Source: UBA11512 sp964623895
Lineage (GTDB): Bacteria; Bacillota; Clostridia; Oscillospirales; CAG-272
Length of the DNA stretch: 30,063 bases
Direction: 5' to 3'
NCBI GenBank assembly: GCA_964623895.1
Contig: CAZUWA010000018.1
Span: forward strand, 1 to 30,063
Positions 1 through 7,778 of the stretch are shown piece after piece. Below the pieces are notes generated by a model, which saw only the letters and a list, made by a program, of their open reading frames with translations, did no database searches and was not told where the DNA came from. The translations under genes and the position numbers were made by a program. The first letter of the stretch is position 1. The number at the start of each line of letters is the position of its first letter.

Positions 1-1
1 G

Positions 2-715
2 TTTGACATTACCTTTACTGATAAAGACAACCGGATCAAATATCCGCATCAGACCTCTTGGGGTGTTTCCACAAGAATGATCGGTGCAATCATCATGACT
101 CATGGCGATAACAACGGACTGATTCTTCCGCCTGCTATCGCTCCCATTCAGGTGGTGGTCATCCCCGTGCAACAGCACAAGGATGGCGTTATCGAAAAGG
201 CAACGGAAGTGGCAAATGCACTGAAAGCGGCGGGACTTCGTGTACATCTTGACGACAGCGAACAATCTCCCGGTTGGAAGTTTAGCCAATATGAGATGAA
301 GGGTGTTCCGGTGCGTTTGGAGATCGGACCGCGTGATATCGAAAACAATTCTTGTGTGCTTGTTTCGAGAGTGACCAGAGAAAAGAAATTCGTTTCGCTT
401 GAAAACATTGAGGTGCAGGTTCAGGATATGCTTAGATTCGTTTATGACGAATTGGTGGCAAGAGCCGAAAAGAACAGAGCAGAAAAGACTTTTGATGCCC
501 ATAACAAGGAAGAATTCCTTGACATCGCGGCAAATCGCCCCGGATTTATTCGTGCAATGTGGTGCGGCGACACCGCTTGTGAAGAGGAGATCAAGGATAT
601 CACCGGAGGCGTGAAGTCGAGATGTATTCCCTTTAAGGAGGAGCGATTATCAGACAGATGTGTTTGCTGCGGCAAACCTGCAAAGCATATGCTCATTTGG
701 GGACGGCAATATTGA
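2..715 (+). CDS. proS: Prolyl-tRNA synthetase, archaeal/eukaryotic type, C-terminal part (5' end outside the window)
   Basis: This class II synthetase charges tRNA-Pro with proline in the cytoplasm. The reading frame is open from base 2, so only the last 237 codons are present. The first residues include the end of the class II catalytic core (HQTSWGVSTR, then MTHGDNNGLILPPAIAP), which is the conserved motif 3 region of the ProS type found in archaea, eukaryotes and many Clostridia. An anticodon-binding domain follows (VVVIPVQ onward), then the C-terminal zinc-binding-like domain with Cys pairs (CGDTACEEE and CVCCGKPAK), ending in a terminal Tyr, a hallmark of this subtype. No bacterial-type editing domain is visible in this part. 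The gene is followed closely by a terminator. The identification is firm; the missing N-terminus cannot be judged. Confidence 0.95.
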   Translation, partial: FDITFTDKDNRIKYPHQTSWGVSTRMIGAIIMTHGDNNGLILPPAIAPIQVVVIPVQQHKDGVIEKATEVANALKAAGLRVHLDDSEQSPGWKFSQYEMKGVPVRLEIGPRDIENNSCVLVSRVTREKKFVSLENIEVQVQDMLRFVYDELVARAEKNRAEKTFDAHNKEEFLDIAANRPGFIRAMWCGDTACEEEIKDITGGVKSRCIPFKEERLSDRCVCCGKPAKHMLIWGRQY

Positions 716-723
716 TGATATAC

Positions 724-756
724 AAAGAGACCGTGACAAAAACGCGGTCTCTTTTT
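724..756 (+). terminator. Rho-independent terminator after proS
   Basis: A perfect 10-bp stem (AAAGAGACCG with CGGTCTCTTT) and an 11-base loop are followed by a T-run. It starts 8 bases after the proS stop and isolates proS from the SRP operon. Confidence 0.9.
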
Positions 757-818
757 CTGGTCGTGTGTGCTTTTTACAAAAAGACAATAAATTTCTTTTC
801 GAAAATCAAAAAAAGCAC

Positions 819-847
819 TTGACAAGTTCTTTTTCCTGTGGTATACT
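819..847 (+). promoter_or_regulatory. Sigma-A promoter of the ylxM-ffh-rpsP-khpA operon
   Basis: A perfect TTGACA at 819-824 and TATACT at 842-847 are separated by 17 bases. Transcription would begin near 854, giving a leader of about 27 bases before the ylxM ATG at 881. The near-consensus elements suggest strong constitutive expression, as expected for SRP and ribosomal genes. Confidence 0.9.
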
Positions 848-880
848 CTGTAAAGTGATTTGCTTTACAGGAGAAAAACA

Positions 881-1231
881 ATGGCAAACAGTGCCGGCGC
901 GGAGAAAAATTACAAAGTTGGTATGCTCCTTGATTTTTACGGAGAATTGCTCAGTGCGCGTCAAAGAGATATTCTCGATCTTTACTATAACGACGATCTG
1001 TCGCTCTCCGAAGTCTCGGAGGAGTGTGGGATCACTCGTCAAGGAGTAAGAGATGCCATTGTGAAGGGCGAAAAACAACTTCTCGATTTTGAAAATCGAC
1101 TTGGCTTGCTTGAAAAATCGGAGAAGAATAAAGAAACGCTCAAAAAAATGCAGGCAGAATTCTCAAAACTCGAAGAGAAGGGAATTGATATTGCCCCAAT
1201 CAAGGAGCTTGCGAAGGAATTGCTTTTCTAA
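881..1231 (+). CDS. ylxM: YlxM/UPF0122 family putative SRP-operon helix-turn-helix protein
   Basis: This 116-residue cytosolic protein is of the YlxM (UPF0122) family, which is almost always encoded directly before ffh in Firmicutes and can associate with the signal recognition particle. Residues 25-70 form a sigma-region-4-like HTH (LSARQRDILDLYYNDDLSLSEVSEE, given in part; then GITRQGVRDAI). The C-terminal third is a charged helix that could form a coiled coil. The ATG at 881 is chosen because CAGGAG lies 7 bases upstream; an in-frame TTG at 860 lacks such a site. It is the first gene after a consensus promoter, with ffh 28 bases downstream. Confidence 0.92.
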   Translation: MANSAGAEKNYKVGMLLDFYGELLSARQRDILDLYYNDDLSLSEVSEECGITRQGVRDAIVKGEKQLLDFENRLGLLEKSEKNKETLKKMQAEFSKLEEKGIDIAPIKELAKELLF

Positions 1232-1259
1232 AAAAGACACGGAAAGGAGCCAAACCCCA

Positions 1260-2603
1260 ATGGCGATGTTTAATAGTTTATCGGACAGATTGGAATCGGC
1301 TTTCAAGAAATTCCGCAACAAGGGCAAACTCACGGAAAGCGATATAAAAGAAGGGATGCGAGAAATTAAGCTTGCCCTTTTAGAAGCAGATGTCAACTTC
1401 AAAGTCGTTAAAGATTTTATGGCAATTGTTTCGGAGCGTTGTAAAGGACAGGAAGTTTTGGAGAGTCTGACGCCCTCACAACATATCGTCAAAATCGTCA
1501 ATGAGGAACTGACCGCGCTGATGGGCGGTTCGGTCGCGAAATTAGAAATTTCCTCACGCCCCCCAACTGTCATCATGATGGCAGGTCTGCAGGGTGCGGG
1601 TAAAACAACGCATTGCGGCAAACTTGCCGGGATGTACAAAGCGAAAGGCAAGCGTCCGTTGTTGGTCGCCTGTGATATTTACCGACCTGCTGCAATTAAG
1701 CAGTTGCAGATCATCGGCGAACAGGTTGGCATTCCGGTATTCACGGCTCCCGAAGGCACAAAACCTGTGGAAATTGCCAAGATGGCAATGGCACATGCCG
1801 ACCGTTACGGGCATGACATGGTCTTTATAGACACCGCAGGAAGACTTCATATTGATGAAGTGATGATGGAAGAGATCAAGAGCATCAAGGAAGAGATCAA
1901 GCCTCATGAGATCTTGTTGGTCGTGGACGCTATGACCGGTCAGGATGCAGTCAACGTAGCGAAGGCATTCAACGATCTTCTTGATATCACCGGCGTCATT
2001 ATGTCGAAAATGGACGGCGATACAAGAGGAGGGGCGGCTCTTTCTGTAAAATATGTGACGGGCAAGCCGATCAAATTCATAGGTGTCGGCGAAAAAATAG
2101 ATGCGATTGAGCCGTTTTATCCTGACAGAATGGCATCTCGTATTCTCGGTATGGGGGATGTGCTGTCTTTGATCGAAAAGGCGGAAGCGGCATTTGATGA
2201 CAAACAGGCGGAAGAGCTTGAAAAGAAGATGCGTGAGCAGACCTTTGATCTTGATGATTTCCTCGATCAGTTCGAACAGATAAAAAAGATGGGTTCGATG
2301 GATCAACTTCTTGCCATGATTCCGGGGCTTGGATCGAAGGCGGCTGATATCCACATTGATGAAAAGCAGGTGGGACGCATCAAGGCAATCATCCAGTCGA
2401 TGACCAAGGAAGAGCGCAGAAAGCCTGAGATCTTAAATGCCGGTCGCAGAAAGCGTATTGCGGCAGGTTCAGGCAACACAGTACAGGCGGTCAACCAACT
2501 TATCAAGCAGTTTGAGCAGACCAAAAAATTAATGAAGGAACTGACAAGCGGTAAGAACAGCAAACTGATGCGAAAAAAATTCGGAAAAAATTTCAAATTT
2601 TAG
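1260..2603 (+). CDS. ffh: Signal recognition particle protein Ffh (SRP54 GTPase)
   Basis: Ffh binds SRP RNA and signal sequences on ribosomes and delivers nascent membrane proteins to FtsY. The 447 residues match the family length. An N-terminal four-helix domain (1-90) is followed by the G domain with the P-loop GLQGAGKT (109-116), DTAGR (191-195) and SKMDGD (249-254). A C-terminal M domain follows, with the RNA-binding stretch GRRKRIAAGSG (395-405) and the methionine-bearing finger loop before it. The family norm at G4 is TKMD, so SKMD is a conservative variant. The start at 1260 has AAGGAG 10 bases upstream; the in-frame ATG at 1266 is less well placed. The gene lies between ylxM and rpsP, the classic arrangement. 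Confidence 0.98.
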   Translation: MAMFNSLSDRLESAFKKFRNKGKLTESDIKEGMREIKLALLEADVNFKVVKDFMAIVSERCKGQEVLESLTPSQHIVKIVNEELTALMGGSVAKLEISSRPPTVIMMAGLQGAGKTTHCGKLAGMYKAKGKRPLLVACDIYRPAAIKQLQIIGEQVGIPVFTAPEGTKPVEIAKMAMAHADRYGHDMVFIDTAGRLHIDEVMMEEIKSIKEEIKPHEILLVVDAMTGQDAVNVAKAFNDLLDITGVIMSKMDGDTRGGAALSVKYVTGKPIKFIGVGEKIDAIEPFYPDRMASRILGMGDVLSLIEKAEAAFDDKQAEELEKKMREQTFDLDDFLDQFEQIKKMGSMDQLLAMIPGLGSKAADIHIDEKQVGRIKAIIQSMTKEERRKPEILNAGRRKRIAAGSGNTVQAVNQLIKQFEQTKKLMKELTSGKNSKLMRKKFGKNFKF

Positions 2604-2666
2604 TTTCATAAAGCATTCGCTTAGAAAAAATAAACATCAAAAAATATTATTCGGAGGAATAGAAAA

Positions 2667-2909
2667 ATGGCAGTAAAAATCAGACTTAGAAGAATGGGAC
2701 AAAAGAAAGCACCCTTCTACCGTATAGTTGTAGCGGATTCCAGATCGCCCAGAGATGGACGTTTTATTGAGGAGATCGGTTACTATAACCCCATGACCAA
2801 TCCCATTGAGGTAAAGATCGATGCAGAAAAGGCAAAAACATGGCTGTCTAACGGCGCACAGCCCACAGAAACCGTAAAGTCTCTTTTGAAGAAGACTGAG
2901 ATCATTTGA
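2667..2909 (+). CDS. rpsP: 30S ribosomal protein S16
   Basis: This 80-residue protein is the small-subunit protein S16, which stabilises the 16S rRNA 5' domain during assembly. The N-terminus VKIRLRRMGQKKAPFYRIVV and the following SRSPRDGRFIEEIGYYNP are signature S16 sequence, and the length is normal. CGGAGG precedes the ATG by about 10 bases. It follows ffh by 63 bases with no terminator between and precedes khpA by 32 bases, so it is probably co-transcribed. The usual downstream rimM, trmD and rplS are not in this window. Confidence 0.98.
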   Translation: MAVKIRLRRMGQKKAPFYRIVVADSRSPRDGRFIEEIGYYNPMTNPIEVKIDAEKAKTWLSNGAQPTETVKSLLKKTEII

Positions 2910-2941
2910 CCTGCCCCTTAGTTTGAAAGAGAGGCAGTCGG

Positions 2942-3175
2942 ATGGAATTAACCAAGGTCTTGACCGATATCGCTCGTAGCATCGTTGATGATCCCGATCA
3001 GGTAAAAGTTACTGAAGAGCAGGATCGAAACGGTATTGTGCTAGTTTTGAGCGTTGCCCCTGATGACATGGGCAAGGTGATCGGTAAGCACGGAAAAGTT
3101 GCAAAGTCCATCAGACTTGTAATGAAAGCTGCCGCGGGAAACAGCGGTCGCCGTGTGGATGTCGAAATTCGTTAA
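2942..3175 (+). CDS. khpA: KH-domain RNA-binding protein KhpA (YlqC family)
   Basis: This 77-residue protein is essentially one KH domain. Its GxxG-type loop is visible as VIGKHGKVAKSIR near residues 43-55. KhpA proteins bind RNA, often as a heterodimer with KhpB/Jag, and affect cell division and sRNA function in Firmicutes; the partner gene is not in this window. It is the last gene of the SRP-S16 operon, and its stop codon sits at the base of a terminator hairpin. The identification rests on family sequence and the conserved position after rpsP. Confidence 0.95.
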   Translation: MELTKVLTDIARSIVDDPDQVKVTEEQDRNGIVLVLSVAPDDMGKVIGKHGKVAKSIRLVMKAAAGNSGRRVDVEIR

Positions 3176-3218
3176 GCAAAATGCCGTTGAGGGTTCTCCT
3201 TGACGGCTGTTTTTGCTT
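3174..3218 (+). terminator. Terminator of the SRP/rpsP/khpA operon
   Basis: The stem GCCGTTGAGG (3183-3192) pairs with CCTTGACGGC (3198-3207), with G-U wobbles, and is followed by TGTTTTTGC. An outer AAGCAAAA/TTTTGCTT pairing (3174-3181 with 3211-3218) makes the hairpin symmetric. It overlaps the khpA stop codon. Confidence 0.85.
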
Positions 3219-3241
3219 TCTAAAATTTGAAAGTGAAGAAT

Positions 3242-4582
3242 ATGAAGAAAAACGACAGCATTTTGCTCACCGTGACCGATATGAACAGCCTCGGCTACGG
3301 TGTAGGACATACAGTTGAAGGGAAGGCAGTCTTTGTAAATGACGGCGTGCCGGGTGACACCGTAAAAGGAAAGATCATCAAGGACGGCGGCAGTTATTTT
3401 GTGTTGAAAACAGAAGAGATCATCACCCCCTCGGTTCATCGTATTTTGTCGCCCTGTGCGGCTTTTCCAAGGTGTGGTGGATGCGCCTTTTGCCACCTTG
3501 ACGAGGAATATGAAAAAAAGATCAAAGAAAATTTTGTGCGCGGCTTTTTCTTGAAAGCGGGACTGTCCGATATTGAGATTTTGCCGCTTCTCTCTGTCGG
3601 CAGACGGTACGGTTACCGCAATAAGGTGCAATACCCCTACCAAAATGGCGTTTTAGGCTACTATGCACCCCATTCTCACCGCGTGGTGAAGAATGACGGA
3701 TGCTTGTTGCATCAATCGGAAATGGAACCGGTGCTCTCAGATATAGAGATGTTTTTAAATGAGAATGCCGTTCCTTCTTATGATGAGGAAAATGGGAAGG
3801 GTCTTCTTCGTCATGTTTGTCTGCGCTCATCCAAGGAAGGCAAAGAAATGATCTTAACACTAGTGATCGCAGAGGATTCTTTCCCTTACAGCGAGAAATT
3901 GATTGCAATGATCAGGAAAAAGCATCCTTCGGTCGTAGGTGTTTATTTGAATATCAATAAAAAGAGAAACAATGTTATTTTAGGGGACAGATGGCAGCTG
4001 ATCTGGGGAAGACCTACGATGACCGATGAACTGTTATCCTGCACTTTTGAAATGGCACCTGCCTCCTTTTATCAAGTCAACAGGGAAGGGGCAGAATTGC
4101 TTTACAGTGAAGCCATCAAGTGTGTGGATCTTCACGGTGGGGAAAAGATAGCCGATCTGTTTTGCGGCATCGGTACGATTGGTATTTGTATGGCAAAAGC
4201 CGCACCGATCGCATCGCTCGTCGGTATTGAGGTCATTCCGGAAGCGATAGAAAACGCAAAAAAGAATGCCGAACGTAACGGTATTACAAATGCACGATTC
4301 GTATGCGGAGATGCTAACCATCCGGCACTTGAGGAAGTGGATGTGGTTGTTGTTGATCCGCCGCGCAAGGGATTGGATGCCGCGCTTATTGAAAAACTCT
4401 CTGCGCTTCCTTTAAAAAAGATCGTCTATGTTTCTTGCGATCCGGCAACACTCGCACGCGATCTTGTTCTTTTTCGAGAAAACGGCTTCGAGATCCACCC
4501 TGTACGCCCCGTAGATCTTTTCCCGGGCACGGGACATGTTGAATGTGTCTGCAATCTGGAAAAGAAAAAAAGATCACGATGA
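3242..4582 (+). CDS. rlmD: 23S rRNA (uracil-5-)-methyltransferase RlmD/RumA family
   Basis: This SAM-dependent RNA methyltransferase makes 5-methyluridine in 23S rRNA (TrmA/RumA/RlmCD family). Of 446 residues, 1-60 form a TRAM RNA-binding domain. Cys72, Cys78, Cys81 and Cys154 fit the 4Fe-4S ligand pattern C-x5-C-x2-C-xn-C. The SAM site is DLFCGIGTIG (305-314). The catalytic Cys399 is in VYVSCDPATLARDL, preceded by DPPRKGL (372-378), and Glu432 in GHVE is the likely base. The start is uncertain: ATG 3242 is preferred, while an in-frame TTG at 3227 would add five residues, and neither has a strong ribosome binding site. The RlmCD homologue in other Firmicutes can modify two sites, which sequence cannot resolve. 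No promoter was recognised. The frame continues open for 43 codons past the TGA stop (see findings). Confidence 0.95.
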   Translation: MKKNDSILLTVTDMNSLGYGVGHTVEGKAVFVNDGVPGDTVKGKIIKDGGSYFVLKTEEIITPSVHRILSPCAAFPRCGGCAFCHLDEEYEKKIKENFVRGFFLKAGLSDIEILPLLSVGRRYGYRNKVQYPYQNGVLGYYAPHSHRVVKNDGCLLHQSEMEPVLSDIEMFLNENAVPSYDEENGKGLLRHVCLRSSKEGKEMILTLVIAEDSFPYSEKLIAMIRKKHPSVVGVYLNINKKRNNVILGDRWQLIWGRPTMTDELLSCTFEMAPASFYQVNREGAELLYSEAIKCVDLHGGEKIADLFCGIGTIGICMAKAAPIASLVGIEVIPEAIENAKKNAERNGITNARFVCGDANHPALEEVDVVVVDPPRKGLDAALIEKLSALPLKKIVYVSCDPATLARDLVLFRENGFEIHPVRPVDLFPGTGHVECVCNLEKKKRSR

Positions 4583-4588
4583 CCATAC

Positions 4589-4714
4589 ATGGTGGAAATG
4601 CGGTTGTTTGATGAAAAAAGCAGAGGAGAAGGACGTAAAGTTGTTCCTTCTGGCGATGAATGTATAGAACTGCAAAGAACTTTTGAATATGGAGAACATC
4701 GACAGTGGGTCTAA
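4589..4714 (+). other. Short open frame (41 codons) directly after and in frame with rlmD
   Basis: An ATG-initiated frame of 41 residues rich in Glu, Arg and Lys (FDEKSRGEGRKVVPSGDE is its core). It lies two codons after the rlmD TGA and in the same frame. No ribosome binding site precedes it and I recognise no family. It could be a remnant of a longer C-terminus, a chance frame, or a readthrough extension. The rest of 4583-4930 shows only a hairpin. Confidence 0.15.
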
Positions 4715-4800
4715 TCGGCGGTGCATCCTTGAAAGCGCCTGATTTTGCGGTAAGTGTCTACGCGATTCAATAATTTCACTATAAAAAAAGCACCGAAAAT

Positions 4801-4849
4801 GCGACAGCTTTTTACCGTAAAAGGTATTGAGCTGTCGTGTGTTTTCTTG
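4801..4849 (+). terminator. Putative terminator hairpin between rlmD and the convergent araC-type gene
   Basis: GCGACAGCT (4801-4809) pairs with AGCTGTCGT (4830-4838) with one wobble, then GTGTTTTCTT. A smaller CTTTT/AAAAG hairpin lies in the loop. A-rich sequence to the left means it could also stop transcripts from the minus-strand AraC gene that ends at 4931. Confidence 0.6.
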
Positions 4850-4930
4850 ATTTTAACTGAAAAAATATGTGATGCAAGCAATTTTCCCTGCATTAGAGAA
4901 AACTCCACAATTTAAATAATCTATGGTTGG

Positions 4931-5698
4931 TTATTTGTGTAGTGGATTTTCTTGTATTTGCTTACGCCATTTTGATGGTGGTATTCCTGTTTTTTTCACA
5001 AATCTTTTGTGAAAGTAAGAATAATCGGTATAACCGCATTCGGTTGCAATCTCTCCGATAGGTCTTGAAGTTGTTTCGAGCAGATACATTGCTCGTTTTA
5101 GTTTTACTTCGTTAATATACTGAATAGGAGAAACACCGAATTCCTTGTTGAACATTCGTATAATATAGTTTTTACTGTAATGAAATTCTTCGCAAATATC
5201 CGAAAGTGAAGATATTTTTTCAATATTATCTTCAACATACTGTGATAATTGTTCTGCTATTGGATCTTTATCGGGCTTTTTACTTAATGACAGCAACAGT
5301 TTTAGTAACAAGTATTGCAGTTCACTATAAAGTTCATTTTGATGCGAGGCGCGATCAATCCTTGTCATAAGCTCAAAAAGCAGTGAAGGATCAAAACGAC
5401 CTCTGTAAGCCAGTGCTTCGGGGGCGTCTGTCCATTCTGCATCAAAATGCACATAGAGGTATTGCGGCGCATCACTTGCTACTGCTCCTGCCTGTTTACA
5501 ATTTTTCTTTTGAATATAATATTCTCCTGCGCAGACCTCTTGTTCCTCGCCGTCCTCTGAAAAGCGCAATATACCGTTATAAACCAAAAGCAAAACATTA
5601 TCGTGGCAAAAGCGCGTGATGTGACACTCCTTCTTTTGGAAGAATCGAAATGATGCATATTTATAAAATACGGGTTTGTTCAAATCAATTCCTACCAT
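4931..5698 (-). CDS. AraC family transcriptional regulator
   Basis: The predicted product is a 255-residue DNA-binding regulator, divergent from the GH127-like gene it probably controls. Residues 1-110 look like an AraC cupin ligand-binding domain (NGILRFSEDGEEQEVCAGEY). Residues 150-250 hold the double HTH: the first around LSDICEEFHYSKNYIIRMF, the second ending with the family signature IATECGYTDYSYFHKRFVK then GIPPSKWR. The start at 5698 is chosen because GAGGTGAG lies just upstream. Extending to 5830 would overlap the promoter and the other gene's leader. It has its own consensus promoter. The inducer is presumably a plant-derived sugar, by inference from the neighbour only. Confidence 0.93.
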   Translation of the reverse strand: MVGIDLNKPVFYKYASFRFFQKKECHITRFCHDNVLLLVYNGILRFSEDGEEQEVCAGEYYIQKKNCKQAGAVASDAPQYLYVHFDAEWTDAPEALAYRGRFDPSLLFELMTRIDRASHQNELYSELQYLLLKLLLSLSKKPDKDPIAEQLSQYVEDNIEKISSLSDICEEFHYSKNYIIRMFNKEFGVSPIQYINEVKLKRAMYLLETTSRPIGEIATECGYTDYSYFHKRFVKKTGIPPSKWRKQIQENPLHK

Positions 5699-5715
5699 AC
5701 GTCTCACCTCAATTA

Positions 5716-5784
5716 TTATCGACATATCAATTATACTGAGTTTGTGTGATTTTGTCAATATATTACCTGATTTTATCGATATAC
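5716..5784. repeat. Pair of 12-bp direct repeats in the araC/GH127 divergent promoter region (candidate operators)
   Basis: TTATCGACATAT (5716-5727) and TTATCGATATAC (5773-5784) match at 10 of 12 positions in the same orientation. The first lies just downstream of the regulator's -10 box, the second overlaps the weak -35 of the glycosidase promoter. AraC-family proteins typically bind direct repeats, so these are reasonable half-sites. Confidence 0.45.
5730..5758 (-). promoter_or_regulatory. Promoter of the araC-type regulator
   Basis: On the minus strand TTGACA (5758-5753), 17 bases, then TATAAT (5735-5730): a full consensus sigma-A promoter about 30 bases before the ATG at 5698. Confidence 0.9.
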
Positions 5785-5808
5785 AAAAAGAATTTTGGGT
5801 GATATAAT
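5780..5808 (+). promoter_or_regulatory. Putative activator-dependent promoter of the GH127-like gene
   Basis: A perfect TATAAT at 5803-5808 has a poor -35 (TATACA, 5780-5785) at 17 bases. A weak -35 overlapped by a candidate operator is the usual design for an AraC-activated promoter. ATAAGGAG follows before the ATG at 5835. Confidence 0.6.
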
Positions 5809-5834
5809 AAAGAAAAAATATAAGGAGCAATCAT

Positions 5835-7646
5835 ATGAACAAATGGGATTTTTATACCTCAAAACAATTAAAGCCCCAGGGTTGGCTGAAGCGTCAGCTT
5901 GAAATTCAAGCGGAGGGACTTAGTGGAAATTTAGACAAGGTATGGCGTGATGTAAGGGACAGCGCTTGGATAGGCGGAGAAGCAGATGGATGGGAAAGAG
6001 TTCCGTATTGGTTGGATGGATTTATTCCTCTTGCATATCTTTTGGAAAATGAGGATATGATCGAAAGAGCAAAAAAATATATAAATGCGATTCTGTCCTA
6101 TCAAAAGCCAAGTGGCTGGATATGCCCTTGCAGTGATGAAGATATTCCAAAATACGACAGCTGGGCGGTTCAGCTTATCTCCAAAGTATTGGTTGTATAT
6201 TATGAATGTTCGGGGGACGAACGAATTCCTGACGTACTCTATCGAGTATTAAAAAATTATTATGAATTGCTTAGTTCCGGAACCATTCACTTGTTCAATT
6301 GGGGCAAACAGCGTTGGTATGAAGCTTTTGTTGCTATCAATTTTCTTGCAAAAAAATATAATGAGGATTGGATATTCGATCTTGCGAAGCTTCTTAAAGC
6401 GCAAGGAACGGATTTTAGTAAAGTAACGGAACTTTGGAAAAGACCTCTTAATAAGTGGAGATATGAAACTCATATTGTCAATATTGGTATGATGCTCAAA
6501 TACGAGGCATTGACGTGTGATATGCTCGGAGATGATTATCAAGATGTCGCAGAGGATCTTGTGACGGTTCTTTCAGAATATAACGGTACGCCCGTTGGTC
6601 TCTTTACAGGTGATGAATGTCTTGCGGGACTCAGTCCAATACACGGAACGGAACTTTGTTCGGTAGTGGAACAGATGTATTCTTACGAAACATTATTTGC
6701 CTATACGGGTGAAGGAAAATGGGCAGAGCGTCTTGAATTGCTCGCTTTTAATGCACTTCCCGCAACAATAAGCGATGATATGTGGGCACATCAATACGTT
6801 CAACTGAGCAATCAGATTGCTTGCAAGAGATTTCCAACAAAATCGATTTTTGGAACAAACGGAAGTGATGCGCATTTGTTTGGACTGGAGCCGGAATTTG
6901 GCTGCTGCACGGCAAACTTCAATCAAGCATGGCCGAAATTTGCACTTTCTGCTTTCATGCACAAAGAAGACACTGTATTGTCGGCGATTCCTGTACCGTC
7001 ATCGCTTAAAACAGATGATATTTCCATCTGCTTGAACACAAAATATCCATTTGAAAACAAATTGGAATACATCGTGGAATCAAAAAAGGATATGCGGCTG
7101 AAGGTCAGAGTGCCCTCGTTTGCAAAAAATCTTACGGTCAACCAAAAGTCAATGATTTTCTGCGAGGAACTTGATTTTGATATTTCCGCAAACCAAACTA
7201 CTTGTATTGAAATTGAATTTGAGACAGTGCCGTCTATGATGCTTCGTCCACATAACTTGCGGACGGTAAAATGTGGATCGCTCGTGTTTTCGTTGCCGAT
7301 TTCATATGAAAAAAGAATGCTTGAATATGAGAGTTATAAGGTAGTAAGAAAATATCCTTACTGTGACTATGAATATATTCCAAAATCTGAATGGAACTAC
7401 GCGTATTCTTCGCCTTTATTAAAATTGGAAAAACGCGAAATATCTGATGTTCCCTTCAGTTCGGAAAAGCCACCTGTGGTAGTGAAAGCAAAGGTTCAAA
7501 ATATACCTTGGGGATTTGAAAACGGTTACGAGAGCGTTTGCGCCAAAACGCCGGAGTCAACAGTTCCGTTGGGAGAGGAAAAAAATATAGAACTTTATCC
7601 TTATGGTTGTGCAAAATTAAGAATGACCGAACTACCATTGATTTGA
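5835..7646 (+). CDS. DUF1680 / GH127-like glycosidase (putative beta-L-arabinofuranosidase family)
   Basis: The product is 603 residues with no signal peptide or membrane segment, so it should act on imported oligosaccharides in the cytoplasm. The family has an (alpha/alpha)6 barrel with a zinc-bound cysteine nucleophile. The characteristic pieces are here: GTELCSVVEQMYSYE (271-285), giving Glu273 and Cys275, and FGCCTANFNQAWPKF (355-369), giving Cys357 and Cys358. By analogy with HypBA1, Glu273, Cys275, Cys357 and Cys358 would hold zinc and Cys357 would be the nucleophile. Asp260-Glu261 lie near the expected acid/base position, but that assignment is a guess. A C-terminal beta-rich region follows (about 370-600). 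The ATG at 5835 follows AAGGAG at good spacing. True substrate specificity is unknown, since this superfamily includes several GH families. It is flanked by the AraC regulator; no transporter is adjacent. Confidence 0.85.
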   Translation: MNKWDFYTSKQLKPQGWLKRQLEIQAEGLSGNLDKVWRDVRDSAWIGGEADGWERVPYWLDGFIPLAYLLENEDMIERAKKYINAILSYQKPSGWICPCSDEDIPKYDSWAVQLISKVLVVYYECSGDERIPDVLYRVLKNYYELLSSGTIHLFNWGKQRWYEAFVAINFLAKKYNEDWIFDLAKLLKAQGTDFSKVTELWKRPLNKWRYETHIVNIGMMLKYEALTCDMLGDDYQDVAEDLVTVLSEYNGTPVGLFTGDECLAGLSPIHGTELCSVVEQMYSYETLFAYTGEGKWAERLELLAFNALPATISDDMWAHQYVQLSNQIACKRFPTKSIFGTNGSDAHLFGLEPEFGCCTANFNQAWPKFALSAFMHKEDTVLSAIPVPSSLKTDDISICLNTKYPFENKLEYIVESKKDMRLKVRVPSFAKNLTVNQKSMIFCEELDFDISANQTTCIEIEFETVPSMMLRPHNLRTVKCGSLVFSLPISYEKRMLEYESYKVVRKYPYCDYEYIPKSEWNYAYSSPLLKLEKREISDVPFSSEKPPVVVKAKVQNIPWGFENGYESVCAKTPESTVPLGEEKNIELYPYGCAKLRMTELPLI

Positions 7647-7655
7647 TATTACAAA

Positions 7656-7696
7656 AGGGAAGATGCATGCGATAAAAAATCGCCAACATCTTCCCT
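7656..7696 (-). terminator. Hairpin terminator between the GH127-like and XRE genes
   Basis: AGGGAAGATG (7656-7665) pairs perfectly with CATCTTCCCT (7687-7696), with an inner GCGAT/ATCGC pairing. The T-run (TTTTG) follows only on the minus strand, so it best fits the XRE transcript. It also sits 10 bases after the glycosidase stop and may serve both. Confidence 0.7.
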
Positions 7697-7778
7697 AAAA
7701 GAAAGACAAAGGTTCGTCTCTGTTTCCGTATTCAAAAATGTTTTTGATCCATTATCCGCAGGCCATGTGATTTTGTTA

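Noticed and set aside
1554..2354. Long minus-strand open frame inside ffh
   Set aside because: It lies wholly opposite a conserved ffh and its product resembles no family; composition follows the antisense of a real gene.
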